Source of the DNA: Polyporus tsugae
Taxonomy: Eukaryota; Basidiomycota; Agaricomycetes; Polyporales; Polyporaceae
Assembly: GCA_024305745.1 (NCBI GenBank)
Contig: JAHRBS010000002.1
Location: forward strand, 2,046,001-2,110,000
Reading direction: 5' to 3'
DNA: 64,000 bases
In this document: positions 10,658-21,793 of the stretch, one piece after another
Layout: each line of letters begins with the position of its first letter
How positions within the stretch are numbered: position 1 is the stretch's first letter
Program-made: the position numbers and the translations under genes
The notes under the pieces: model-generated
The model's database searches: none
Told to the model about the DNA's origin: nothing
The model's input: the letters and a program-made list of their open reading frames with translations, nothing else

Positions 10658-12222
10658 ATGTCCCCCACGCCACCACCGTCCGCCAGAAAGAGGAAGGTGA
10701 AGATGTCGAAGGACGCCAGCGTGCGAGCGGAGCTGGACGAGTACATGGAGTATGAGCCCCACGACATCGCGACGCCGGAGGACCACATCTTCTGGGTTCA
10801 AGGTGTCGCAGCTGTGCTCGTAAGTTCTTCGGTGTCGCATCGTAGACTCAGATGACTAACTCCACACACAGGCAGCGTGGCAGGCAGCAGGAGCGACCGA
10901 GGAAGAGCTCGCCGGGTTCGCGGACAGCGTATTTGCGAACCACGCTGAACATCTCGTTCCCTTGGCTGAAGGTTGGCCGCACTGGGCGGAACCACATATC
11001 GTGGACGCGTATGGTCGCGCGCTCACGAAACGCGCACTTCGCGAACAGGATGAACGGGAGGCGGAGGAGGATGTAAAGGCAGCGGTGCGCCGGATGCACT
11101 TGCTAGTGCTCAAGAAAAAGCGTGGGGAGGTCGCTGCGCCGTCGCAGGATGCAGAACCAGTACCTGTCCCGCCGGATACCAAGGACACGGTGTCGAAGGC
11201 GTTGAAGCGGAAGTCGTTGAGCGCTGTTGAGTCGCAGAGCAAGCGGGCCAAAGTCCCAAAGGTAAGTGGGTCCTTTCGCTACCAACTTGTAACTACTAAC
11301 CAACTCCTTCTCCAGTGCAACTACTGCGGCGGCCAGCGGAACACGATGTGCGTCCTCCACGTCGACGAGCGCAAGTGCGACAAGTGTATCAGGCACAAGA
11401 AGGGGTGCAACAAGGGCAACGAGAGCTATGCCGATTGGTTCGACAGTGAGGGGTACGAACGCGGTGGGTCGAACATCGGGTCGTCTGTCGGGCCGTACTG
11501 ACGCACACTTGAAGTGGCTCCAGCACAGGAGACCTCGGCTTCGGCCCCTCACAGCAACAAGGGCCAGCGGGGCGCTGCAAAGCCAGCCGCACGCGGTAAG
11601 TCCATCATCCTGTTGGTTATCAGGTCACACTAATGCGCACAGTAGCTCCGTTGGAGCATCTCTCGCCTGCGACCCCTGCCAGCGTCTTAATCGAGCAGGG
11701 CAAAGTGAAGACCGTGGCGGCACACGGTGAGTCGCTCGTCTGGTCGTTTACCGGGTCGCACTGATTCGCATAGTAGGTCCTAAGAAGGGCCAACCGGGTC
11801 CGACCCCCGGCGCTCCTCCCAGCGAGAGGTCCAAGCGCGGCGCGGCGAAGGCAGCCGAGGACGCGGTCCGCGACAACCTCGAGCGCGGTGATGTCGCGAA
11901 TGACTCCTGGCAAGAGGATGACCACTTAGCGCCGTCAATGTCCACTGACCCCGAGCTGTCGACGAGGACCAAGCGTAAGGCCAAGGACCAGAAGAATGCG
12001 GTCGCCCGGCTGTCGCGGGGCCGTGGCTTCCCCGAGGCGCTCACGACGGGCTTTGGGGTCCCAGGGCTGGGTGAGGACGACCTCGACCTCTCGCCAGCGA
12101 AGCAGCACGCCATCCGGGCGACACAGGAGGAGCGCGCGTGGGTCGAGGCGCGCATCAACGTCCTCAACCACATGTTGGAGTTCCTGGATAATGAGGAACG
12201 GGAGTTGCTGGCGAAGGAGTAG
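10658..12222 (+). CDS. Uncharacterised basidiomycete protein with a Zn2Cys6-like cluster
   Basis: Six exons: 10658-10819, 10872-11261, 11316-11463, 11515-11595, 11643-11726, 11774-12222. The protein starts MSPTPPPSARKRKVKMSKDA, then a helical acidic segment, then a nuclear-localisation-like stretch (KALKRKSLSAVESQSKRAK). Exon 3 encodes six cysteines spaced CX2CX7CX8CX2CX6C (CNYCGGQRNTMC, then CDKCIRHKKGC). This is close to the fungal Zn2Cys6 binuclear cluster (usually CX2CX6CX5-12CX2CX6-8C) but with seven residues in the first loop and a mid-protein position. The C-terminal exon ends with a helix EERAWVEARINVLNHMLEFL. Function is unknown; DNA binding is a possible inference. Exons 4-6 and their introns are related to each other (see repeat entry). 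Confidence 0.75.
11464..11773 (+). repeat. Tandemly duplicated intron-exon units
   Basis: Three successive introns, 11464-11514 (51 nt), 11596-11642 (47 nt) and 11727-11773 (47 nt), align without gaps. By my count 28 of the first 39 positions match between introns 1 and 3, and 34 of 47 between introns 2 and 3. Each sits after a single G (phase 1). The downstream exons start GTG GCT CCA, GTA GCT CCG and GTA GGT CCT and have lengths that are multiples of 3. The encoded peptides share an RGAAK motif (QRGAAKPAA, KRGAAKAAE). Confidence 0.75.
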
Positions 12223-12854
12223 GGGCGCGGATGATATGCACCAGTCAAATGAAGACTCTATTCTTTTCACCAAGTTCTTCGAGAGCATCCCCGCGTCCGT
12301 CCAAGTACCCCAAGTACGAAGCCTACCAGCAGCGCGTCTTGATGTTCGTACCATTCCTCATACCCGTCTGGGGCCTCTACTTTGAGCTATTTGGTAGAAA
12401 GGAGGAGGTCGACAAGCTGGCATTTGGGTAAGATCTGGTGGCGGATGAGAAGAAGGCCCAGTGAGTTCGGCAGCGGAGGATGGGTGATTTCTTGTGTTTC
12501 ACAATGTGTACCGATACCAATATTATTGGAATTGCTCGGCAGTCGTAAGCCATTGGTAGGAGAGCTCCTCTAGGATCGGAAGGGAGTGTCCAAAACCGAA
12601 ACCTGAATATCCGAGCATCCGACTCTGCACACGGACGTGATGCTGGAGCCCATACCCATATCCATTGGAACCCAGATCGATTGTATTGTATTGTCCAGTT
12701 TCGTGACCTAGAGCCAAATAGATGCTACCAGAATCAACGTCAACACCGAGCTGGCTTCCGATTTACAAACCAGGTGTTATATATTTATTACAAAGAAACC
12801 TTCCGAGTACACATACCATAGCAGAGACACGAAACAGAACACCTGGTAGAGGTA
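12223..12854. other. 632-bp convergent intergenic region
   Basis: Lies between the stop codons of the Cys-cluster gene and SDE2. It must hold both 3' UTRs. A 66-codon frame at 12231-12431 has no recognisable family or splice support, so I do not call a gene. Confidence 0.5.
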
Positions 12855-13771
12855 TTAAGAACTCGCAACGCCGACGGCCACAGCGGCGGCGGCAGCAACG
12901 GGAGCCGTCGCTGCAGACTCCAGAATCTTGTCTGACACCGAGGAAGCTGACTCGGGGACCATTGTGGTGGCAGCCGCCGCTGAAGAGCCCGCATCTGCCG
13001 GCGGACTATGAGTCGTTTTGACCTTCTTCTTCTTCTTCTTAAGCATAGCTAATAAACGATGTTAGAGCTGTATTCATGATTTTGACAAGAGGCAACTCAC
13101 CTGAGGACACTGCGTTCTTGACGTTGTCCACGATCTCCCTGCTCTGTTCAATGTACTCGTTGTCCTCCAAACGGTGCTTCTTGCCTGCGACAGGATCAGA
13201 AGATGAACCGTCGGCAGAGATACCCAATTTTCGCTCGAGGGTCTCAAGTTTAGCCCTCTGTGCCTCCTGTTGGGCCTTCTTGCGAAGAGGCTCGCCTTCG
13301 ATGTACTCCGCCAACCTGTAGTGGTGATGGATCAGCAGGGTGGATTTGAATGTGATCGTGAAGTCTGACGTACCTTTTTGCCTCCTTGATGGTACTCAAC
13401 CTTCGTCCGCTCAAGTCCCTACACGAGTCATTGTTGCTCGTCTTCTGACTGCTCATACGGCCACCCGCCGCACGGAGCTGGGAGCCGAAACCTCCCTTGC
13501 CGCCACGGAGTCTTGGTACCAAACGTAGGGTGACTAGGGGGTGGATGTGATCATCCTCGTCCCGCAAGAGGGTAGAAAGCAAGGTATGGGCCTCAGGAAT
13601 AGGACCAGAGGTTGGAGATAGAACGAGGTCGGCAGCATGGGAATGAAGGGGAAGCGAGGGGTAGCGGTTGGCTAGGAGTTCATAGAGGTCGGCGAAGGAG
13701 GTTTCCGAGGGTGCAGAGAGAGCGAGGGTAGGGAAGGGGGGAAAAGTCGATATGATGATAGAGGTCGACAT
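12855..13771 (-). CDS. SDE2: Sde2, ubiquitin-fold splicing and genome-stability factor
   Basis: Three exons on the minus strand; introns at 13049-13100 and near 13317-13373. The start [20 protein letters not shown] opens an N-terminal ubiquitin-like fold that ends [20 protein letters not shown]. In fission yeast, Sde2 is cleaved after the GG of GGKGG by ubiquitin proteases, releasing a Lys-led C-terminal part that enters the spliceosome with Cactin. That same site is visible here. After the cleavage site come the conserved GGRMSSQKT and [22 protein letters not shown] segments. A Lys-rich stretch and an Ala/Ser-rich tail end the protein. It is divergent from pICln across 211 bp. Identity is clear; the second intron boundary comes from frame and splice consensus. 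Confidence 0.92.
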
Positions 13772-13982
13772 TGTGTATGCGGTGGTGGACGTTGTGAGCG
13801 ATGGTTTGGTTTGCCTCACAGACGCCGACGAAACGTGCATCACATGATCATCAGGGCAGGCAAGGACTCGACACATGTACAGTACAGGGACTCGACAGGG
13901 ACTCGGACTCGGACAGCTGGGACAGGACGTCGAGTGCGATTCGTTCTGTTGCTTCTTCCCCGCCATTCAAAACGTTCAGAAA

Positions 13983-14895
13983 ATGGCAATTGGCCTCATC
14001 ACCGCTCTCCCGACACACATCTCCCCCGAGGAGCACAAGAACATCAGCGCGTCCACTCCCGCCTCATTTGCTGATATCCCACCCGTTCTCCGCCACAAGG
14101 AGGAAAATGTGTCCATAACGCTCGAACCCCCGCTCCACGGTTTTTCGAGTGAGGACGGCGCAATTGGGACCTTGTACGTGATTGAAAGGTACCATCTTCT
14201 TCTTTCCATCTCATCACCGTAACCGCTAACCATCTCCACAGCGTCCTCGTTTTCTTGTCCGCTACACGGCGCGGCTTCCAAGTCGACTATCCCTCGATCA
14301 CTCTTCATGCCATCTCACGCGCAGCCGCTGGTCCCTCCATCTACTGTCAACTAGACGACCCTCCCACTGCCGATGCACCAGACGACGAGGATGAGGACGC
14401 CTCCAAGATGCGCGAACTTATTATCATCCCAAAAGACCCTTCTTCGCGTACGTTCCATGACATTTGGCTTATCTCACTGCACGCTCATCTTCGTATTCAG
14501 TCGAGCAAATTTTCGAGAGCCTGTCCATCTGTGCATCCCTTCATCCTGACCCCAACGAAGAAGACGAGATGGATGACGACGACGACCCGTTCGTCGATCC
14601 CGGCGAGTTTGACACATTCAATGGTGACGCCGACCAGGAGCTCAGCGAAGTTGGGAAAGTGCGCAGTGATTTCCTCAATAATAGCCGCTTCAACCCATAT
14701 TAGACGTCAATCCGCCAACCTCTCCTCCTTTTTTCATCTCACATCTAGGCGGCCCTCGCTCACCTGGAGAGCATCATTTACAACCCATTCGAGCAAAAGA
14801 CAGACCCGGAGCAGTTCGAAGACGCGCCTGAAACGGACGCTGCAAGCGCCACAGAAAAGACCGATATGCCGAAAGAAAACACAGAGTCCGGTTAA
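13983..14895 (+). CDS. CLNS1A: pICln-like methylosome subunit
   Basis: Four exons, starting MAIGLITALPTHISPEEHKN. The PH-like pICln fold reads GTLYVIESVLVFLSA, then RRGFQVDYPSITLHAISRAA and a short strand IYCQLDD. Acidic, Asp/Glu-rich linkers follow (DAPDDEDEDASK; EEDEMDDDDDPFVD), as in the family, and a C-terminal helix LAHLESIIYNPF. pICln carries Sm proteins to the PRMT5 methylosome and blocks premature Sm ring closure during snRNP assembly in the cytoplasm. All introns are GT-AG with frame-consistent joins (for example GAAAG|GTACCA to CACAG|CGTCCTC). It converges on NUP159 with 128 bp between stops. Confidence 0.85.
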
Positions 14896-15023
14896 CGACA
14901 GAGGTCTTGACCAAAGGTCCCATTACTCGTGCAGAATTCCAAGTCATCGCTGTAGCCTATCCGAGACACGTCATGATACATGGCATTCTGAACAACAGCA
15001 GTGTACGAAGAAACGACTCAAGG

Positions 15024-18000
15024 TTACTTTCCGAAGTCATCAGCAACCCACGAATCACCCAATCCGTTCTCCTCCTTCGCCTTTCCCTTGTTAGTTCCGA
15101 AGCCAGCAAGTATCGGCTGTATGATAGGCACAGGTCCCCAGCTGAAGCCTGCTGGAGGTGGTGGTAGGGGAGGTTTCGATCCTTGATTCAATTGAATCGG
15201 CTTGGCGTGCTGCTTCTCGCGCTGTCCCCTACTTCTTCCGCCCAAGCTTGCGGCAGGCGATGGGCTCGAGTCGAGATTGAATGGAGGAAGCGACCATCCA
15301 GCCGGAGCCGACCATTGTGGTGTGCTGAGTCCGCCACCTGATGTAAACGCAGGAAAATCACCGTTGAGCCCAGCTGCGAATGCCTCCCCAGCATTCAGAC
15401 CGGAATCAGGTTGGAGTAAAGCTTTCCGACCTGTATCTTCTCGCTCAGGTGGAACAGCGTCCACTGCCTTAGTGTTCAGCAGAGGCTGCTTGCGGGCACT
15501 TAGCAATGCCTTCTTGAGCTTCTGCGCGCTCCTCTCTGCGTTGAGAGCGGCTGCGGTGGAAGCCGCGATGTTAGGCGTAACTTCTCGCCCCACACGATGG
15601 TTGTTACGATCGGGAAGCCGACGGTCGCGAGTAGAGGTTGAGAACGAGAGTAGAGGTGTAGCCTGTGACGAGAGCTCGAGTTGGGCGACGCGCTGGGTGA
15701 GGTTGGCTAAGTCATCTTCCTCCTGGTCGATGGCAGCATCGATGTTGCGGTACGTCCGATTGATCGTGTCCAAAGAAGGAGGTCTATTGCAACGCAAAAC
15801 ATTGGGATGTCTGAGGCGTGATACTCGATGAGATAGAAAGCGTACTTGATGGATGGCTTTACATTTTTCACGCTGTTCAGCTTTTTCTTGGAAGCCTGAA
15901 TGTACTCTTCTAGCTGCTGTATCCGTCCGCGAATGGCCTAAAATCACACTGAGTGTGATGGTCGTCATCACGGTCAACGGAACACTTACACGAATGTCTC
16001 TCCTAAGCTGCGCCTGCGTCTCAAGGTGGTCTGGGCTCAAAGTCCTCTGCTTGAGCATGCGTGCAAACTCCGTATCCTTGGACGCCTTGCTGAAGCGTTC
16101 AACCTCCTCCTCCCTTGTGCTGCCTTCATATTCTGATCAGAAACATTAACGTCCGCTTGACTGGTGGGACACTCACCTTTGAGCATGTCGCTCTCCAGTT
16201 CACGCAGGCGCAAGATGCACGTCGCCTTCTCTTTCTCCCATTTCACCAACCCAAGCTCCGCTTCCTTGAGGATGTGCCTGAATTGCGTCAGATCATTCAT
16301 GACCCACTTTGTGGGTTCGTTGAGATCATCTGCACTCTTCGCGCTCCCACTGGGCTTTTGCAACTGCGTCGTGCGGAAAGACGCCTGCGCAGCGAGTGCC
16401 TTGAGCTATTAAACATGGAAATTAGCTCACTCAACGCCTGGAATATGACGAAAATCAACAGGACACGTACATCGTCAAGCTCTCTTGTCAATGTGTTGTA
16501 CAGGTGCGTGAATTCCGTTAACAGGGATTGCGCAGGGCTTTCCGGACGAGGCGTCGGTGTTGTTCCCGCTTGAGGCCATCTGAGTGGCTGAGGACTTTGC
16601 GTAGGTGCAGGGGTAGCGAGAGCGAAAGGTGATGGTCCAGGTGGTGCAGTGGAGGCGGCCGGTGTAAGGGCTGGCGACTCAGATTTCGTGAACGGCGAAG
16701 AGAACATGCCTGTTTGAACGCCGGCCGTTGCAGGGGGTGCGGTAGGCATTGCAGGCGAGGGGAAGGGTGATCCAAGAGGCTGTTGCCCAAACGAGCCTCC
16801 TTGAGAAATGGGGACAGGGGATAATCCGTCGGCATGGGTGGCTGATCCCGAAAGCGGAACCTTGCCTGTCTCACTGGGTTTACGTCCATCCGATATTGGG
16901 GTTTTGGCGACAGGAGAAGCCGCAGAGCTCAGCATAAAAGGGGACACCTTTGGAGGGGCGGTAGCAGTGCCGAACAACGTAGGCGGGGTCTTGGGTCGAG
17001 AGGGTACGGCCGCAGGAACGGGTACAGCAGGAGACGCTGGACGAGCCTTCTTTGCCTCTAGAGGGGAGCGCGGGGGCTCTTCCTCCTCTTCTCCCTCATT
17101 GTCACCGCTAATGGGTCGATTTGCCAGAGGCGAGCTCCTGGTGGGGCGCGTGGACGGTCTACCAACGCCAAGAAGGCCGGGATTCAATCCTGGAGTACCT
17201 GCAGGCGGAGCAGATACGGCACGATTGATCGCGAGAGCAGACGCACGCTCTCTGGCGGCAGGAGAGCTGGGAGGGGTCGTGCTGGCCGCGCGGGTGAAGG
17301 TCGGCTTGGATGGCTCGCCATCTTTCTTAGGCTTGGTTGGACTTGCGGGAGTGAAAGAAATGCCGAAGATGGACGAGGCTTTTTGAGCTGGAGACTCCGC
17401 AGGAGTAGGAGGCGCAGCTGGTCGTTCTGATCCTCCAGTCTCACCCGCTTCCTCCGCCTCCTCCGCCTCCTCCGCCTCTTCTTCCTCTTCTTCCTCGCTT
17501 GGCAGGTCCTCCTCGTCCGACTTCAGGAAGTCATCTAGCGCATCCTCGCCTTCACTACCGTCTTCAAGGGAACGGAAGGAAGTGTCTCCAGCCTCCTCTT
17601 CTCCTTCAGCATCTTTATCCTCCCCATCCTTTCCTGTAAGATTTGGTCAATTCTGGGAGCCGCAAGAAATTTTAGCAATGCCGGATAAGCACCTGTCTCG
17701 GCGGCTGCTTCTTTGAGCTGTGCGAATACAGACACCGGCCGCTTCCACTCCTCGGCAGTCCGACTGAACCCTTCGTCCTTCTTTCCATCCTCAGACTTCT
17801 CCTCGCCTTCCCGTAACAGGTCCCCGAAGCTCTTCCCAGACGAGCCTGAGGTAGCACCGAATGGACTGGAACTTCCACCGAATGCACTGAAGGCGCTCTT
17901 CGTAGCAACATTCGGTGGGGTCTCTGGTGTTGATGGGGTTGTGCTTGTGGGTGGCTTGCCAAAGAACCCGGTGGAAGTAAGGGATAAGGCACCAAAGGAA

Positions 18001-21000
18001 GGGGCTCCAAACTTCGGCGCGCCAGGTGCGTCTTTGCTCTGGGGGGTCGTCGCTGAAGCACCGGCAGTTGACGACCCAAATACGGATGTCGGCACGGTGG
18101 AAGTTGCACCGGGCTTCTGGAAGAAGGACGAAGAGGAAGGCGTTGTGCTACCACCACTAAATGCGCCGAAGCCAGGCTGAAGGCTGCCAAAACCGGTGCT
18201 TGACGTCTTCAGGCCGCTGAACGCGCCCCCACCAGCCGGCGTTGCAGACGGAGTAGTTGTTGACGTGGGCGTCGTGGTAGCAGGCGTCGTGGTAGCAGGC
18301 GTCGGTGTCTCCGGTTTTGCTTGGGATTTGACCGGAGGAGTGGCTGGTGGCGTGGAGACAGGGGGTACAGGCTTCCCCGGGGAGGTTGAAGACGTGGTGA
18401 TTTCAGCTGCCGTTGGTGACGCGGACGACGTGCTACCAAATGCACTGGGTGTCGTAATAGCGGCTCCAAAGCCAAACGCAGAGTTGGATTGCTCTTCGGA
18501 AGTGCTATCCGAGGGTGCAGTCGCCCAGGCTGGTTTCGCATCTTTCGCTGGAGATGCTGCGGTTCCGAACGCGCTTGGACCCGCATTTGCGAAGCTCCCG
18601 AATCCTCCTCCGCCTCCGAATGGTCCGGTGGCTGTCGATTTCGCAGAAGCTACTGATGGTGAACTTGGTTGTCCGAAGGGCGACTGCCCAAACGCCGGTT
18701 GACCAAAGGAAGGCTGCCCGAATGTCGTCTTCCCGAAGACGCTGCCACCACTAGCGGACTGGGTCGATTGGGCTAGGCCGGCAAACGCACCTCCAGTTGG
18801 GGTCGATGTTGTAGTAGACGAGGTCTCTACTGTCTTCGAAGATGAGAAGGGGCTCGCCGCGGAACTACCACCAAGTGCACTCGGCGTGCCAATGGTGCTC
18901 TCCTGAGGTTTCTCCTGAGAAGCATCCTGAGCCCAGACCGGCTTCAAGCCAGTGGAGTTCTGCGCCGTAGCTCCGAATGAACTGGTTCCCTGGGATGCGA
19001 AGGCTGCGAATCCACCAGCGCTAGCACTGCTGCTAAACGTGCTAGTTGCTGCAGGCTGCGAAGAGGCTGTTGACGCACCGAACAAGGATGAACCGAAGGC
19101 GGGCTTCCCAAAGGCAGACGACTGGCCAAAGGATGTTTGTCCAAAGCCCGATTGTCCGAAGGCGGGCTTTGCACTTGCTGCTCCGAAGCCAGTTTGACCA
19201 AACCCAGCGGCAGGCTTGTTCTCCGCCGAGGTCGATTGCGTCGTACTGAAAAGTCCAGAGCCTGCGTTGGACGCACCGCTACTGAATGCACCGCCACCCG
19301 AGCTGAACGCACTGCCGCCGAACCCGCTGGACGACCCAAAAGCGGATGGCCCATTGGCAGCGAACGCGCCGAACCCGACCGCGGGCTTGACGGGACCTGA
19401 GCCGAACGTCGCGAATGTCGGGCTGGCAGTTGGCCCTTCGCCACTGAATGCGGACGGGGTGGCCTGCTGAGCGGTGTTGCCGAACGACCCGAACATGGAA
19501 TTCGTTGTCCCCGACTTCGACTCCCCACTCCCACCTCCGAGCGACAAACCTCCGAATCCAGACTCTGTCTCGGACGCCATCGACTCGTCTGTAGCGGATG
19601 TCATCTCGACCGACATTGTGGGTGCGGAGAGAGGAGGCGCTTGGGGAGGTGAAGGACCTTTGGGTTCCTGCGGCAGCGACTGCTGGCTAAAACCGAAAGA
19701 CGTACTGCCGAAGGCGGACGGAGCACCCGAGAAAGCGCTGAATCCGAACGCGCTACCAGAACTCGGAGCTGGGGTAGCGTTCTGGGGAGAGACTGAACCA
19801 AAAGCACTTGGTGCAGTCACAGTGGGAGACGTCTCGAATGCGCTCTGCGGTGTCCCAAAGGCACTGGATTGTGCTGCAGCAAGAGTGGCAGCAGCGGAAG
19901 AGGAAGGGATTGGGGTAGCGGAGGCTGACATATCCGGGTAAGGGACGCCTTGCGTCTGGATGATGTGCCAGCCCGTGAGCGTGCCGTCGCTAGCGTAGAG
20001 GTACATGATGGGCGGAGCGGGGACATCTGTAGCCTCGCCTGATACACCAGTATACCTGAATGTCTCGGTGCTGGTCACGTCTAGCTCAAGACCGAGCAAG
20101 ACGGTCTCATTGAGGTCCGTGTCCAAAGGCACGGAGGGAGTAGAGTCTTCCTCAAGAGCCAGGTTATACCAGGAGTCGGCCGGGGATGTGGCGTTCGTCA
20201 GGCTGCCTATGAGACCAACGTCAGACGACGTGCTGTCGCCGACGAAGAGCAGAAAACGGTAGGGTTCCCAGTTCCTGAGTGTTACAATAAACGAGCCAGG
20301 AGGTCGGAGACCCGGGAAGGGAAGATAGGGAGTTGCGAGTTTGATATCTCCAGCGAGATTCGCCTTGGCCTCCAGAGAAAGGATGAAATGGGTCTGCTCG
20401 CTGTCTGGAGCCAGTGGGCTTGCAGCAGCGTAAATTCCGTGAAACTCGGTGTTGGAGAGCCACTGGAGTGAGATGACACTCTGCCCATCTACGGATGGTG
20501 GGTGAGGGACAACACTCTTGAGGGCGGAAGTGTCGGAAGGACTGAAGGTTACAACATCGCCATTCTCGAGACCGATAGCGATCTGCTTGCCCTTTGGAGA
20601 CCAGGACACTAGAGCGGCGGAAAGAGAGTAACGTCAGTGAAGCGTAAGAAAAGTTAGTTAAAACGGTGCTCACCTGATGAGGCGTTAGTTCCTGGAGACC
20701 CGCCCCCATTCCATGCGCCGACTGAGACCATATTGTGGGCATCAAGGAGTTGGACGGAAGGATGGTCTCCTGGCTCGCGCAACACTGCTACAATATGAGA
20801 GTCTCCGGTGCTGGGAAAGATGTCCCTGATGGATTTGGGTCCGGAGGAAGGAAAGGTGAAGAGAGGAGCGGGAGTGGACCAGTCGAAGACGCCGATGGAA
20901 CCGTCGGTGAAGGCGACGAGGATGCGAGAGTCGTCGCGGGTGATGACGACTATGTGGGGAGTGCGAGCTTGGAGAGAGATTGTCGCGCTGGGGTTGAGAG

Positions 21001-21441
21001 TAAGGGGAGGATCGGATGAAGTGGAGGTGAAGGCAGCACGAAGGTCGGCAAGAGGAGAGAGAGACAAAGCTAGGATGGTGGTGAGGTGAGGAGCAAGGAT
21101 GAGGGATATGAGGAAGGAAACTAACCGTAGGAGGTGTCTGGGGTGCGGACGGCGGCGGCAAACCAGGGCTTTGAGTTTGCGACTGCGAAGAGACGAGCTG
21201 TGGGGGGAAGGTCATCGAGTGGTATGGGCTCGGGGGAGAGACGAAGACGAGATCGCCTATTCAACAACTTGAGGGACAAGAACTGGCGCAGACGGGATCG
21301 TGTTAGAGAGGAGGGTCGGATTGGGTGAGATGGAGGACGTACGTCTGCATCCTTCTGGGGGGCGTCCTTGGAGAACCTCTGGAGTTGAGGTTGTGGCGGG
21401 AGCTGGAGCTGGTTCACATTCATGATGGGTGTTGTCTGCAC
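15024..21441 (-). CDS. NUP159: FG nucleoporin Nup159/Nup214
   Basis: Cytoplasmic-face nuclear pore protein that docks the Dbp5 helicase in mRNA export. About ten exons encode roughly 1,900-2,000 residues. Two in-frame ATGs (21441 and 21423) are possible starts. The N-terminal part is a beta-propeller (VVITRDDSRILVAFTDGSIG; VSWSPKGKQIAIGLENGDVV). A long central exon (about 17697-20606) holds dense FG repeats such as SAFG, GFGQ and QSGFGQ. An acidic block follows, rich in E and EEA repeats (about 17460-17530). The last exons are coiled-coil (LLTEFTHLYNTLTRELDD; RNIDAAIDQEEDDLANL). It ends GDSWVADDFGK. The unusually large FG exon may vary in repeat number between strains. It is divergent from the 5-phosphatase gene. 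Confidence 0.88.
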
Positions 21442-21793
21442 AGGACGTTATGGTCACGAAAGGCGGGGAGTCAACCGCGGCAGCCGTGAACGCGCAGATC
21501 GGGGCTGGTGCGAAGCGGCGGGAGAGAGTACGGCGGGCGAGGGGGCACGACGAGCAGACGAGAGAGCTCAGCACTGAGAGTTTGGCTGTCGGGTCGGGTC
21601 GCGTGGTCGAGCGTGACGCGTGCGGGTGAGGCGCTGGCCGTGGACGCGGGACTATGACAGTACTGGGCCATAATAATAAATATTAATTCGCTCTCGTCGC
21701 TGTCGTCTCGCGCAGTGTTTGGCATCATCTGCTCGTCCGGGTCCCGCCTGTCCTTGTCGCTCTCTGTCTCGATGCTGATGACCCCACACGGAC
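21442..21793. promoter_or_regulatory. Divergent promoter region NUP159 / 5-phosphatase
   Basis: About 350 bp separate the two start codons. The only AT-rich patch is near 21670-21690 (taataataaatattaatt), which could serve as a TATA-like core for either gene. Function is inferred from position. Confidence 0.4.

Noticed and set aside
12231..12431. Short frame MICTSQMKTLFFSPSS downstream of the Cys-cluster gene
   Set aside because: No splice context or homology that I know; it overlaps the likely 3' UTR.
17713..19941. Several long open frames on the plus strand opposite NUP159
   Set aside because: They are antisense shadows of the GC-rich FG-repeat exon; composition mirrors the repeats and no family is recognisable.
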